From contig NZ_ASWI01000003.1 in the NCBI RefSeq assembly GCF_000407565.1, positions 497,501-561,500 on the forward strand: a stretch of 64,000 nt of DNA. The letters are read 5' to 3'. Each line of letters opens with the position of its first letter. Within the stretch, counting starts at the first letter, position 1. Below the pieces are notes generated by a model. It did no database searches, had not been told where the DNA came from, and saw nothing but the letters and a program-made list of their open reading frames with translations. The position numbers and the translations under genes are program-made. Below, piece after piece: positions 9,488 to 18,995 of the stretch. Source of the stretch: Enterococcus cecorum DSM 20682 = ATCC 43198 (GTDB lineage Bacteria > Bacillota > Bacilli > Lactobacillales > Enterococcaceae).

Positions 9488-10480
9488 ATGAAGATAGCAG
9501 TCGATGCAATGGGCGGCGATTATGCTCCAGAAGCAATCGTTAAAGGTGTGATGTTGGCCCGTGAAAAATTTAATGATATTGAATTTCAACTTTATGGTAA
9601 AGAAGCAGAAATTAGAAAATATTTAACAGATGATCGCAATATTACGATTATTCATACAGATGAAAAAATCAATAGTGATGATGAGCCAGTAAAAGCCATT
9701 CGTCGTAAAAAACAAGCTTCGATGGTTTTAGCCGCTCAAGCCGTAAAAGATGGACGTGCTGATGCGATTCTTTCTGCCGGCAATACCGGAGCATTATTAG
9801 CAGCTGGCTTATTTGTTGTCGGACGGATTAAAGGAATTGAACGACCTGGTTTGATGTCTACTTTGCCGGTGATTGGTTCGACTGGCGGTTTTGACATGCT
9901 TGATTTGGGTGCCAATGCCGATAACAAGCCAGAACATCTAGTCAAATATGCCATTTTAGGCTCTTATTATGCGGAAAATGTTCGGAAAGTGGCCCAACCA
10001 AAAGTCGCATTACTCAATAACGGCACCGAAGACTCAAAAGGTAATGAATTAACCAAAAAAGCCTTTGAATTATTAAAAGCAACACCAGAAATTAATTTTA
10101 TTGGTAATATCGAAGCGCGTGAAATTCTAGAAGGACGTGCCGATGTGGTAGTTACTGATGGCTTTACAGGTAATGCGGTATTAAAATCAATTGAAGGAAC
10201 CGCCCTTAGCATGATGAAATTACTGAAGCATGCGATTTTAGATAGTGGTGTCAAAGGAAAAATGGGTGCACTACTTTTAAAAGGTGGCTTAAAAGACTTA
10301 AAAAACCAAATGGATTACTCTAAGCACGGTGGCGCGGTATTATTCGGTTTGAAGGCACCTGTCATTAAAGCCCATGGTTCCTCTAAAGAAGAGGCTGTTT
10401 ATGCTACAATTAAGCAAATACATACGATGCTAGAAAGTCGCGTAGTAGAAAAATTAGTTGCTCATTTTGAAGAAGAATAG
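9488..10480 (+). CDS. plsX: Phosphate acyltransferase PlsX
   Basis: A 330-residue protein beginning [15 protein letters not shown], the diagnostic PlsX start, with [13 protein letters not shown] and LDLGAN further on. PlsX makes acyl-phosphate from acyl-ACP and phosphate at the membrane; PlsY then uses it for phosphatidic acid synthesis. It works with ACP, encoded next, and with FakA-derived acyl groups. In Bacillus, fapR precedes plsX and fabD and fabG lie between plsX and acpP; here they are absent. An AAGGTGAGG-like site precedes the ATG. Confidence 0.96.
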   Translation: MKIAVDAMGGDYAPEAIVKGVMLAREKFNDIEFQLYGKEAEIRKYLTDDRNITIIHTDEKINSDDEPVKAIRRKKQASMVLAAQAVKDGRADAILSAGNTGALLAAGLFVVGRIKGIERPGLMSTLPVIGSTGGFDMLDLGANADNKPEHLVKYAILGSYYAENVRKVAQPKVALLNNGTEDSKGNELTKKAFELLKATPEINFIGNIEAREILEGRADVVVTDGFTGNAVLKSIEGTALSMMKLLKHAILDSGVKGKMGALLLKGGLKDLKNQMDYSKHGGAVLFGLKAPVIKAHGSSKEEAVYATIKQIHTMLESRVVEKLVAHFEEE

Positions 10481-10597
10481 TGATACTTGTCTGCAACGAT
10501 TGTCACGAAAATAAAAAAAGCTAGACAAAGAGACAATTTATCAGTAAAATGTAGAGTGACTGAACAGTAAGAAGTCACTATTTGGAGGTGAATGCCC

Positions 10598-10840
10598 GTG
10601 ACACGAGAAGAAGTATTCAGTAAAGTGGCAGCAATTATTGCCAAACATTTTGAAATCAACGCAGAAGATGTGAAAGAAAATACGAATATTAAAGACGATT
10701 TAAATGCTGATTCAATTTCTGTAATGGAGTTTGTTTTAGAATTAGAAGATGAATTTGGTACAGAGATTTCTGATGAAGATGCAGAAAAAATCGAAACAGT
10801 GGGTGCGGCAGTAGATTATATTGCTAGTCACTTAGCTTAA
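10598..10840 (+). CDS. acpP: Acyl carrier protein
   Basis: An acidic 80-residue protein with the phosphopantetheine site DSISVMEF; S39 (in NADSIS) is the predicted attachment serine. It carries acyl chains in fatty-acid synthesis and donates them to PlsX. The frame opens at ATG 10592, only 3 bases after GGAGG (10584-10588); GTG 10598 is 9 bases away and gives MTREEVF, as in other ACPs, so GTG is preferred. A 7-bp hairpin (10555-10561 with 10573-10579) lies in the leader. A strong terminator follows. Confidence 0.93.
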   Translation: MTREEVFSKVAAIIAKHFEINAEDVKENTNIKDDLNADSISVMEFVLELEDEFGTEISDEDAEKIETVGAAVDYIASHLA

Positions 10841-10861
10841 AAAGGTTTATGTGAATTCAAT

Positions 10862-10911
10862 CGCGCGGAGGATAAGTGAGAAGGTCTTGCTTGTACCGCG
10901 CGTATTTTTTT
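10862..10911 (+). terminator. acpP terminator
   Basis: Perfect G+C-rich 7-bp outer stem CGCGCGG (10862-10868) with CCGCGCG (10896-10902), an inner 7-bp helix, then TATTTTTTT. Confidence 0.85.
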
Positions 10912-11050
10912 GTTTTTCGGACAAATAGTTTGGAAAAGCCATCAAAAAACTGATAAAAAGTCAATAATATCAAGGGTTTGTTTGCATTTTAAGGGGATTT
11001 TAGTATAATAGGAATGTATTTTCATATTAAAAGATAAAGGAATGTTGGTA

Positions 11051-11743
11051 ATGGATCAAAAGCTAATTACAAATTTAAAGGAAAACTATCAAATTATTTT
11101 TAATAATGTAAGTTTGTTAGAGCAAGCATTTACCCATTCGTCTTATGTGAATGAGCATCGCAATTTGCATCTGTCTGATAATGAACGTTTAGAATTTTTA
11201 GGTGATGCCGTGTTAGAATTGCTCGTTTCACGCTTTTTATTCCAAACTTATCCAAATGTCACAGAAGGTAAGTTAACCAAACTACGGGCAGCGATTGTTA
11301 GAGAGGATTCTTTGTCACAGTTTGCTAAAGAGTGCCAATTTGACCAAGCTATCCGTTTAGGTAAAGGGGAAGAAAATTCTGGTGGTCGCAAGCGTCCTTC
11401 TTTGCTATGTGATTTATTTGAATCTTTCTTAGGTGCCTTGTATTTGGATCAAGGTTTAGAAGTGGTGGAACAATTTTTAAAACAAGTTATCTATCCTAAA
11501 GTATTAGCTGGTGCTTTTTCACATGAGATGGATCATAAGACAAGATTACAAGAAATATTACAAAAAGCAGGCGATGTATTGATTGATTATCGTCTGATTA
11601 AAGAAGAAGGCCCTGCCCATGATCGACTTTTTTCAACAGAAGTCTATTGTGATCAAGTCTTAATTGGAACAGGTAGCGGTCGTTCGAAAAAACTAGCAGA
11701 ACAAGCGGCGGCGGCTGATGCTTTAAGCCATATTGAAGAATAA
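11051..11743 (+). CDS. rnc: Ribonuclease III
   Basis: A 230-residue RNase III. The catalytic domain has the signature ERLEFLGDAVLE (residues 45-56) and the second acidic cluster DLFESFLGA; the last 75 residues form a double-stranded RNA binding domain ending in SGRSKKLAEQAAAADAL. It cuts double-stranded RNA in rRNA precursors and sense-antisense duplexes. ATG 11042 touches the AAAGG site, while ATG 11051 is 10 bases away and is preferred. smc begins 13 bases after the stop. Confidence 0.95.
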   Translation: MDQKLITNLKENYQIIFNNVSLLEQAFTHSSYVNEHRNLHLSDNERLEFLGDAVLELLVSRFLFQTYPNVTEGKLTKLRAAIVREDSLSQFAKECQFDQAIRLGKGEENSGGRKRPSLLCDLFESFLGALYLDQGLEVVEQFLKQVIYPKVLAGAFSHEMDHKTRLQEILQKAGDVLIDYRLIKEEGPAHDRLFSTEVYCDQVLIGTGSGRSKKLAEQAAAADALSHIEE

Positions 11744-11756
11744 GCGAGGAAACAAG

Positions 11757-14700
11757 GTGCATCTAAAAAGAATTGAAATTTCAGGATTTAAATCATTCGC
11801 TAATCGCACCATTATCGATTTTGAAAAGAATGTCACGGCGATAGTGGGTCCTAATGGTAGTGGGAAAAGTAATATTACGGAAGCGATTCGTTGGGTATTA
11901 GGAGAGCAATCCGCCAAGAGTTTACGTGGTGGAAAGATGCCTGATATCATTTTTGCGGGTTCAGATGCTAAAAAAGCCTTAAATCTAGCAGAAGTAACTA
12001 TGGTTTTAGATAATAGCGACCATTACTTACCGGTAGACTATGCCGAGGTTAGTGTGAAAAGACGCTTATTTCGTAATGGGGATAGCGAATTTTATCTGAA
12101 TAATCAAAGTTGTCGTTTACGCGATATTCAAGAATTATTTATGGATTCTGGCTTAGGTCGTGAGTCTTTCTCTATTATATCTCAAGGGAAAGTAGAAGCG
12201 ATTTTTAGTAGCAAGGCTGAAGATCGTCGCGGTATTTTTGAAGAAGCTGCTGGGGTTTTAAAGTACAAACAAAAGAAAAAACAAGCGGAACAGAAATTAT
12301 TTGAGACTCAGGATAATTTAGATCGTTTAGCAGATATTATTTATGAATTAACCGAGCAATTAATACCACTTGCCCAACAAAAGCAAGCTGCGCAACAATT
12401 TTTAACTTATAAAGAAGAATTAACTCAAGTCGATGTTTCCTATGTTGTACAAGAAATGCAACAAAGCAAACAAGTATGGGAAGAAGAAAAAGCGCAAATC
12501 GCAAGTCTGAAGCAAGAAGTTCAGAAATTATCCCATGCCTTAACGCAAAGTGAAAATGAATTATTGCGTTTACGTCAAGACCGCGCACATTTAGATGAGC
12601 AGTTAGAAGAAAAAAACCAAGACCACCTACATTTAGTAGAAGCCTTGAAACAAGCGGAAGGAAAAAAGGCAGTATTACAGGAGCGCTCTTTCCATCAGCA
12701 AAAAAATGCCAAAGAATTGCGTCATAATCTTGAACAAGTACAGCAACAAATCGAACAGCTGGAAGAAAATCAGCAAACATTGATACAAAAGATTTCGAAA
12801 AAAAATGGACAGTATCAACAAATCGAAAAGCAATTAGTCCAACTACAGCAAGAATTGGCAAAATATCAAAAATCTCCCAAAGAATGGTTGGAAGAATTAC
12901 GTAACCAGTATTTGGATCAATTGCAGGCTAAGACTAATTTGCAAAATGAATTAACATTTATCGAAAAGCAAAAGCAACAAGATCAACAGAAAAATCAACA
13001 GACCGTAGAAAAACAGCAAGATTTACAAGCAACCGTCCGTGAATCAAAAGTAAAATTGGATCAGTTGACTGTTGAAAATGAAGCGTTGCAAAATCAAGTT
13101 CAGGCAAAACAACAAGCTTTAGCCGCTGCGCAAAAACAAGTGACCACCCAACAAGAACATTTACAAAAAGCCCAACAGATGATGTATCGTTTGATGAATG
13201 AAAGTCAGCAAGTCCAAGCACGCCGCAAGACTTTAGCTGACTTGCAAGAAAATTATACGGGCTATTATCAAGGGGTACGTCAAGTCTTAACCCACCGTAA
13301 ACAATTATCCGGAATCATTGGTGCAGTGGCTGAATTGCTAGACGTGGATCAACTATATGCTTTGGCTATTGAAACAGCTTTAGGTGCCGCTAGCCAATAT
13401 ATTGTGGTTGAAGATGAAAAAGCTGCCAGACAAGCGATCACCTTCTTGAAACAACAACGCGCAGGTCGAGCTACTTTCTTACCGCTAACTACGATACAAT
13501 CACGAAAAGTTACGGAAAATGTCAAACAACAAGCCGCTAGTATTCCAGGATTTTTAGGTGTGGCGAGTGAATTGGTGACCTTTGAAGAAAATCATCGTGC
13601 CATCATGGAAAATTTACTCGGTGCTACATTGATTAGTGAAGATTTAGAGAGCGCCAATCAACTGGCCCGTCGTCTAAATTATCGCTATCGTGTTGTTTCC
13701 TTAGAAGGCGATGTGATGAATGCTGGAGGTTCGATGACCGGTGGTGCGAATAAACGCTCAGGCCAAACGACACTCTTAGGTCATCAACAAGAACTAAACC
13801 AATTAAAAGCCAAAGAAGCCTCTGTCAAAGAACGTTTAATACAAGCAGAAAGTCAAGTAAAGACGCTCCAACAAGACTTAGCGCAAAAACAGGCAGAAGT
13901 CGAAAAAATGCGTCAAGCGCTTGAGCAATTACGCATGAGCCAAACGACAAAAGAAAATCAGGTGACCAATCAAGCGGAAAAACTGGCACGGTTACAACAA
14001 GATTTAACCAATTTTGAGTTTGAAAATCGCGAAATTACAGAACTATTAGCAGAATATGACCGTGATTTAGCCGATAAACAAGCACAATTGCAAGTAATGG
14101 TACAGCAATTAGCCAAACTCAATGAAGAAATGGATCAGCTAAACACGCAAGCTGATAATCTAGAACTGAAACGAGAAGCCTTGCAACAGGAATTAGCCGA
14201 TAAACAGGCTGAATTTGCAGTAACCAAAGAGCAAGTAAACCAATTGCGCCAAAGCTTTACGGCAAATAAAATGGCCCTAGAAGAAGCACAAAAAAATCTA
14301 GAGCAATTGAATGTTCAGTTATCGATGCTTGATGCGGACTTTTCTGATCAAGAATTAGATGAAGAGACTTTAGATCAGCAAGTATCCCAATTAAATGAAC
14401 GTAAATTAGCACTCCAAGAAGAAATGCAGGCCTTACGAGAAAATCGTTATCAAACACAGCGTCAAATCGACGAACTCGATCAACAATATAATACTTTCAA
14501 TCAAGAACAAAAGGCGAAATTATCTCAGTTAACCAAACTAGAAGTTCAAGCCAATCGTTCAGAAATATTATTGGATAATCGCTTGAATTACTTGCAAGAA
14601 GAGTATGAATTATCCTTTGAACAAGCGCAAAAACAAGCACTTGAACTAAGCGATATCGAGAAAGCAAAGGCAAGAATTTATGAATTGAAAAAAGCGATTC

Positions 14701-15347
14701 AAGAATTAGGACCGATTAATTTATCAGCCATTGAGCAATATGAACAAATCAAAGAGCGCTATGATTTCTTAACTGGTCAACGCGATGATTTATTACAAGC
14801 GAAAAATCAGTTGTTTGAAACGATGAATGAAATGGATGAGGAAGTCAAATTACGGTTTAAAACAACTTTTGATGCAATTGCGACTCAATTTGAACGTGTA
14901 TTTCCAAATATGTTTGGTGGTGGACGTGCACGCTTGAGTTTAACAGATCCACATGATTTGCTGAATACTGGTGTTGAAATCGAAGCCCAACCACCAGGAA
15001 AACATCTAAAGAGCTTAAATCTATTATCTGGTGGGGAAAGAACATTGACCGCGATTAGTTTGCTATTTGCGATTATTCAAGTTCGTCCAGTACCGTTTTG
15101 TGTGCTCGATGAAGTGGAGGCCGCTTTGGATGAGGCAAATGTATTACGCTTTGGCAAATACTTACAGACCTATCAAGACGAAACCCAATTTATTGTCGTC
15201 ACTCACCGTAAAGGAACAATGGAAGCAGCCAATGTTTTATATGGGGTAACGATGGAAGAATCAGGTATTTCAAAAGTATTATCTGTCCGTCTAGAAGAAA
15301 TTAGTGAAGGCGGTAATTTGAATAGAAAAGAGGACAATCATGATTAA
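11757..15347 (+). CDS. smc: Chromosome segregation ATPase SMC
   Basis: A 1196-residue SMC protein. Walker A GPNGSGKS lies at residues 31-38; two long glutamine-rich coiled coils flank a hinge (about residues 515-665, including SGIIGAVAELL and GGSMTGGAN); the C-terminal head has the signature LSGGE (1090-1094) and Walker B VLDEVEAALD. With ScpA and ScpB it forms the condensin that compacts chromosomes. The frame is open from 11733, but GTG 11757 follows GAGGA (11746-11750) and gives the normal start HLKRIEISGFKSF. Its 3' end overlaps the next gene by 8 bases. Confidence 0.96.
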   Translation: MHLKRIEISGFKSFANRTIIDFEKNVTAIVGPNGSGKSNITEAIRWVLGEQSAKSLRGGKMPDIIFAGSDAKKALNLAEVTMVLDNSDHYLPVDYAEVSVKRRLFRNGDSEFYLNNQSCRLRDIQELFMDSGLGRESFSIISQGKVEAIFSSKAEDRRGIFEEAAGVLKYKQKKKQAEQKLFETQDNLDRLADIIYELTEQLIPLAQQKQAAQQFLTYKEELTQVDVSYVVQEMQQSKQVWEEEKAQIASLKQEVQKLSHALTQSENELLRLRQDRAHLDEQLEEKNQDHLHLVEALKQAEGKKAVLQERSFHQQKNAKELRHNLEQVQQQIEQLEENQQTLIQKISKKNGQYQQIEKQLVQLQQELAKYQKSPKEWLEELRNQYLDQLQAKTNLQNELTFIEKQKQQDQQKNQQTVEKQQDLQATVRESKVKLDQLTVENEALQNQVQAKQQALAAAQKQVTTQQEHLQKAQQMMYRLMNESQQVQARRKTLADLQENYTGYYQGVRQVLTHRKQLSGIIGAVAELLDVDQLYALAIETALGAASQYIVVEDEKAARQAITFLKQQRAGRATFLPLTTIQSRKVTENVKQQAASIPGFLGVASELVTFEENHRAIMENLLGATLISEDLESANQLARRLNYRYRVVSLEGDVMNAGGSMTGGANKRSGQTTLLGHQQELNQLKAKEASVKERLIQAESQVKTLQQDLAQKQAEVEKMRQALEQLRMSQTTKENQVTNQAEKLARLQQDLTNFEFENREITELLAEYDRDLADKQAQLQVMVQQLAKLNEEMDQLNTQADNLELKREALQQELADKQAEFAVTKEQVNQLRQSFTANKMALEEAQKNLEQLNVQLSMLDADFSDQELDEETLDQQVSQLNERKLALQEEMQALRENRYQTQRQIDELDQQYNTFNQEQKAKLSQLTKLEVQANRSEILLDNRLNYLQEEYELSFEQAQKQALELSDIEKAKARIYELKKAIQELGPINLSAIEQYEQIKERYDFLTGQRDDLLQAKNQLFETMNEMDEEVKLRFKTTFDAIATQFERVFPNMFGGGRARLSLTDPHDLLNTGVEIEAQPPGKHLKSLNLLSGGERTLTAISLLFAIIQVRPVPFCVLDEVEAALDEANVLRFGKYLQTYQDETQFIVVTHRKGTMEAANVLYGVTMEESGISKVLSVRLEEISEGGNLNRKEDNHD

Positions 15348-16149
15348 ATTAGTAGCTATTGACTTAGATGGTACGCTTCTGACTGATGATAAAAGAATTT
15401 CACAAAAAAATTTAACCGTGTTGCAAAAGGCAAAAGAACAAGGTGTTAAAGTGGTTTTATGTACTGGGCGTCCATTAGCTGCCATCACACCATTTATTGA
15501 ACAATTAGGATTAAACGAACCTGGTGATTACAGCATTACGTTTAATGGTGGATTAGTCCAAAAAAATGATACTGGTGAAATCTTAAGTAAATCAGCGATG
15601 ACTTTAGAAGATGTACAAAGAATTAGCCAATTGATGATCGATCTAGATTTACCATTAGATGTCTTATCAGAAGAAGTGGTTTTACAATTACCAACTTCAA
15701 CGAATCATCCATCCATTTATCCTGAATTAAATGGCTTATTAACTTATAAACCAGCTAAATTAGCAGATTTAACATCAGATGGTCTTTACAATAAGGTCGT
15801 CATGGCTTATCATCAAGAATTTTTAGACCAACAAATTGAAAAAATCCCTGTACAATTTAAAGCAGATTATGAAGTCATTAAAACGCGTAGTAATTTATTA
15901 GAATTTATGCCAAAAGGAGTGACTAAAGCATTTGGATTAGATCACTTGGCACAGTATTTAGGGATGACGAGCGATGAAGTGATGGCTTTAGGTGATGAAG
16001 AAAATGACTTATCGATGATTCAATATGCAGGTATGGGTGTGGCTATGGCAAATGCAGTTGAAAAAGTTCGCCAAGCCGCTGATTATATCACTTCAAGTAA
16101 TGAAGAAGACGGTGTTGCTAAAGCTGTTGAGAAATTTGTTTTAAAATAA
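15340..16149 (+). CDS. Cof-type HAD-IIB sugar-phosphatase-like hydrolase
   Basis: A 269-residue HAD hydrolase. Motif I is D8-L-D10-G-T; CTGRP is near residue 41, and the last motif is GDEENDLSMI. The central cap is that of class IIB Cof enzymes such as YidA. Such enzymes remove phosphate from sugar phosphates or flavin-type metabolites; the substrate is not predictable. It overlaps smc by 8 bases and lies 17 bases before ftsY, so it is part of the rnc-smc-ftsY transcript. Confidence 0.9.
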   Translation: MIKLVAIDLDGTLLTDDKRISQKNLTVLQKAKEQGVKVVLCTGRPLAAITPFIEQLGLNEPGDYSITFNGGLVQKNDTGEILSKSAMTLEDVQRISQLMIDLDLPLDVLSEEVVLQLPTSTNHPSIYPELNGLLTYKPAKLADLTSDGLYNKVVMAYHQEFLDQQIEKIPVQFKADYEVIKTRSNLLEFMPKGVTKAFGLDHLAQYLGMTSDEVMALGDEENDLSMIQYAGMGVAMANAVEKVRQAADYITSSNEEDGVAKAVEKFVLK

Positions 16150-16166
16150 AGAAAAGAGGTGTCATA

Positions 16167-17177
16167 ATGGGCTTTTTTGATAAGATTAAACGTGCTTTTA
16201 CCGGAGAACAACCCACTGAAGAAGTAAGTAACGAACAAGAATTACAGACACAAGAGAAATATGATAAAGGTCTTGAAAAAACGCGTAAAACATTCGGTGA
16301 ACGCATGAATGAGCTCTTTGCCAATTTCCGTTCAGTGGATGAAGATTTCTTTGAAGAATTAGAAGAGACCTTAATTGGTGCCGATGTTGGCTTTGAAACA
16401 TCGATGAAAATTGCTGATGCTTTGCGCCAAGAAGTGAAACTCAAAAATGTCAAAAAACGTGCCGAAGTCCAAAATGCGATTATCGAAAAATTAGTCAACT
16501 TATATGAAGAAGAAGGGCTAAATGAAAATAATGACTTGAACATTCAAGAAGATGGTTTAACAGTCATCTTATTTGTAGGAGTGAATGGTGTAGGAAAAAC
16601 AACCTCCATCGGGAAAATGGCGCACCAATATAAAGAACAAGGCAAAAAAGTCTTATTAGCTGCTGCGGATACATTCCGAGCTGGAGCCATTGATCAGTTA
16701 GTTGTTTGGGGAGAACGTGCTGGTGTCGAAGTGGTAACTAAAGCACCTGGTAGTGATCCTGCTTCAGTCGTTTTTGATGCCATTCAAAAAGCAAAAGAAG
16801 AACAGGCCGATATCTTATTAGTGGATACGGCTGGGCGTCTACAAAATAAAGTCAACTTAATGAAAGAATTAGATAAAATCAAACGGGTGATTCAGCGTGA
16901 AATTCCTGATGCCCCTCATGAAGTTTTGCTTGTTTTAGATGCAACGACTGGACAGAATGCGATGGTTCAAGCCAAGCAATTTAGGGAAACAACCGATGTC
17001 ACAGGTTTAGTCTTAACCAAATTAGATGGTACGGCCAAAGGTGGGATTGTGCTAGCTATCCGCAATGAATTGCATCTACCTGTAAAATTAGTCGGTCTAG
17101 GGGAAGGCATAGATGATTTAGAACCATTTAGCCCAACTGATTTTGTAGTTGGCCTATTCAGTGGATTACTAGAATAA
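16167..17177 (+). CDS. ftsY: Signal recognition particle receptor FtsY
   Basis: A 336-residue SRP-type GTPase with a charged, acidic N-terminal tail (about residues 10-45). The G domain has GVNGVGKTTS (138-147), DTFRAGAID, DTAGRLQN and TKLDGTAKGG. FtsY receives ribosome-SRP complexes at the membrane and passes nascent membrane proteins to SecYEG. ATG 16167 follows AAGAGGTG. A terminator ends the operon 20 bases downstream. Confidence 0.96.
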   Translation: MGFFDKIKRAFTGEQPTEEVSNEQELQTQEKYDKGLEKTRKTFGERMNELFANFRSVDEDFFEELEETLIGADVGFETSMKIADALRQEVKLKNVKKRAEVQNAIIEKLVNLYEEEGLNENNDLNIQEDGLTVILFVGVNGVGKTTSIGKMAHQYKEQGKKVLLAAADTFRAGAIDQLVVWGERAGVEVVTKAPGSDPASVVFDAIQKAKEEQADILLVDTAGRLQNKVNLMKELDKIKRVIQREIPDAPHEVLLVLDATTGQNAMVQAKQFRETTDVTGLVLTKLDGTAKGGIVLAIRNELHLPVKLVGLGEGIDDLEPFSPTDFVVGLFSGLLE

Positions 17178-17196
17178 ATAATTTGATTCAAAATTA

Positions 17197-17226
17197 GAAG
17201 AAGCGGCTAGTCCCTTCTTCTTTTTT
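17197..17226 (+). terminator. ftsY terminator
   Basis: A 7-bp stem GAAGAAG (17197-17203) with CTTCTTC (17214-17220), then six T. Confidence 0.85.
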
Positions 17227-17300
17227 GTGATGGTGTACGTGAAGTTCGTCTTGTGTTAAAATGGTCCATGACAAATGAAAGTAAAAGATTGGAGATTTTT

Positions 17301-18827
17301 ATGGAGTATCAAATTTCCTTACCACAAATCCAAGAAATATTATTAAAAAAGCAATTATTAAAAGAAATTATTATAGATGGTCAGTGGCATTACGCACCCT
17401 CTGACAAAATCAGTGCAAAAATCTTTCACCATATGACTTATGATTCTCGTGAAGTAGGTAGGGATTCTTTATTTTTTTGTAAAGGACTCAATTTTAAAGA
17501 AAGCTTTTTAGCTCAAGCCATTGCTCAAGGATTAACTTGTTATGTCTCTGAAAATTATTATGAACACCAAGCTGCCATTGCTGTTGTTGTTACTGATATT
17601 AGAGAAGCGATGGTGGTATTAGCTCAAGCCTTTTACCAAAATCCGCAAGAGCAGTTATTTACCATTGCCATTACGGGGACAAAAGGGAAAACGACTACCG
17701 CTTATTTGACGCATCAATTAATCAACCAGTTGACGAATCATAAATGTGCACTATTTTCTTCAGAGGAAACGATTTTAGATGGCAAAACGAAGATGAAATC
17801 CTCGCTTTCGACTCCAGAAGCTTTGGTTATTTATCAACAAATGGCTCAAGCAGTCGAAAATAAGATGACGCATTTGGTGATGGAAGTTTCGTCACAAGCC
17901 TACAAGATTAAGCGCGTATATGGTTTGACCTTTGATGTCGGCTTGTTTTTAAATATTGGCCATGATCATATTAGTCCGATTGAGCATCCGACATTTGAAG
18001 ATTATCTTTACTGTAAGCGGCAATTAATCTTGCACAGTAAAAAGATGATTTTAAATGCAGATATGCCTTATTTTGATTTATTAGTAGAGACCTGTCAGCA
18101 AGCAAAAGTCGACTATCTCACTTTTTCAGAAAAATCAGTGACAGCAGATTACCAATATACGAGTAAAAGTCAGCATGATTTTATCTTGAAAGATCAGCAA
18201 ACAAATCAAGAACAAGCCATTCACTTAGGATTAGTTGGTGAATTTAATCATGCCAATGCAACGGCAGCAATAATGGTGGCACGTCTTGTAGATAGCCAGT
18301 TATCTTTAGAACAAGCTGGACAAGACTTAAGTGAAGTGAGTGTGCCTGGTCGGATGAATGCTTTTTATTTGGCAAATGGTGCATTAGTCTTGGTGGATTA
18401 TGCGCATAACTATTTAAGTCTTAAAGCGGTCAGTCATGCAGCAAAACAACTTAAGCCAGACGGTAAATTGATTATTTTAACAGGTAGTGCCGGTGGGAAG
18501 GCCTTATCTAGAAGACCGGATATGGGCAAGGCAATTAGTGAAGAAGCAGATGTTGCCTTTTTAACAGCGGATGATCCAAATTTTGAACAAGTTGCAAGTA
18601 TTAGTGAGGAAATCAAAGCTGCCATTACCAATCCAAGTGTCCAAGTCATTCTTGAAGAAAACCGCAAGCAAGCCATTTTGCAAGCATTAGCGATGGCGGA
18701 TAGTCAAAGTGCGGTTGTATTAGCGGGTAAGGGCAGTGAAAAAACAATTAAAGTAAACGGACAAGCAACGCCGTATGAAAGTGATATTGAAATTGTAAAA
18801 GCTTATATTGCTGAAGAAAAAGCTTAA
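17301..18827 (+). CDS. murE: UDP-MurNAc-L-Ala-D-Glu ligase MurE, probably adding L-lysine
   Basis: A 508-residue Mur ligase with ATP loop GTKGKTT (126-132). The third-residue specificity motif is D424-D-P-N427, the form linked to L-lysine in enterococci and streptococci rather than DNPR of diaminopimelate enzymes. It adds the third amino acid to the muramyl dipeptide in the cytoplasm. The frame is open from 17253, but ATG 17301 follows GGAG at 17291 and gives MEYQISLPQIQEILL. It is transcribed apart from ftsY. The lysine assignment rests on the motif. Confidence 0.93.
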   Translation: MEYQISLPQIQEILLKKQLLKEIIIDGQWHYAPSDKISAKIFHHMTYDSREVGRDSLFFCKGLNFKESFLAQAIAQGLTCYVSENYYEHQAAIAVVVTDIREAMVVLAQAFYQNPQEQLFTIAITGTKGKTTTAYLTHQLINQLTNHKCALFSSEETILDGKTKMKSSLSTPEALVIYQQMAQAVENKMTHLVMEVSSQAYKIKRVYGLTFDVGLFLNIGHDHISPIEHPTFEDYLYCKRQLILHSKKMILNADMPYFDLLVETCQQAKVDYLTFSEKSVTADYQYTSKSQHDFILKDQQTNQEQAIHLGLVGEFNHANATAAIMVARLVDSQLSLEQAGQDLSEVSVPGRMNAFYLANGALVLVDYAHNYLSLKAVSHAAKQLKPDGKLIILTGSAGGKALSRRPDMGKAISEEADVAFLTADDPNFEQVASISEEIKAAITNPSVQVILEENRKQAILQALAMADSQSAVVLAGKGSEKTIKVNGQATPYESDIEIVKAYIAEEKA

Positions 18828-18846
18828 TTTATGAAAAGAACAAGAG

Positions 18847-18878
18847 ACGAGAATTAGTCGTATAGACAGTTCTCGTTT
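18847..18878 (+). terminator. Possible murE terminator
   Basis: A 7-bp stem ACGAGAA (18847-18853) with TTCTCGT (18870-18876) followed by a short interrupted T-run. Weaker than the other terminators here. Confidence 0.45.
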
Positions 18879-18995
18879 ATCTTTGTATGCACGTTACAAT
18901 TGTAGGAAAATTAACAAAGTTGGCTTGCAAGTTGCAAAATTTCCGATTAAAATAAGACGGTAAGACAAAATTTTTAGAATGTAAGAGGATTATCA

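Noticed and set aside
12337-12861. 174-codon minus-strand frame inside smc
   Set aside because: It lies wholly inside the smc coiled coil; glutamine-rich coding strands give long antisense frames. No start site supports it.
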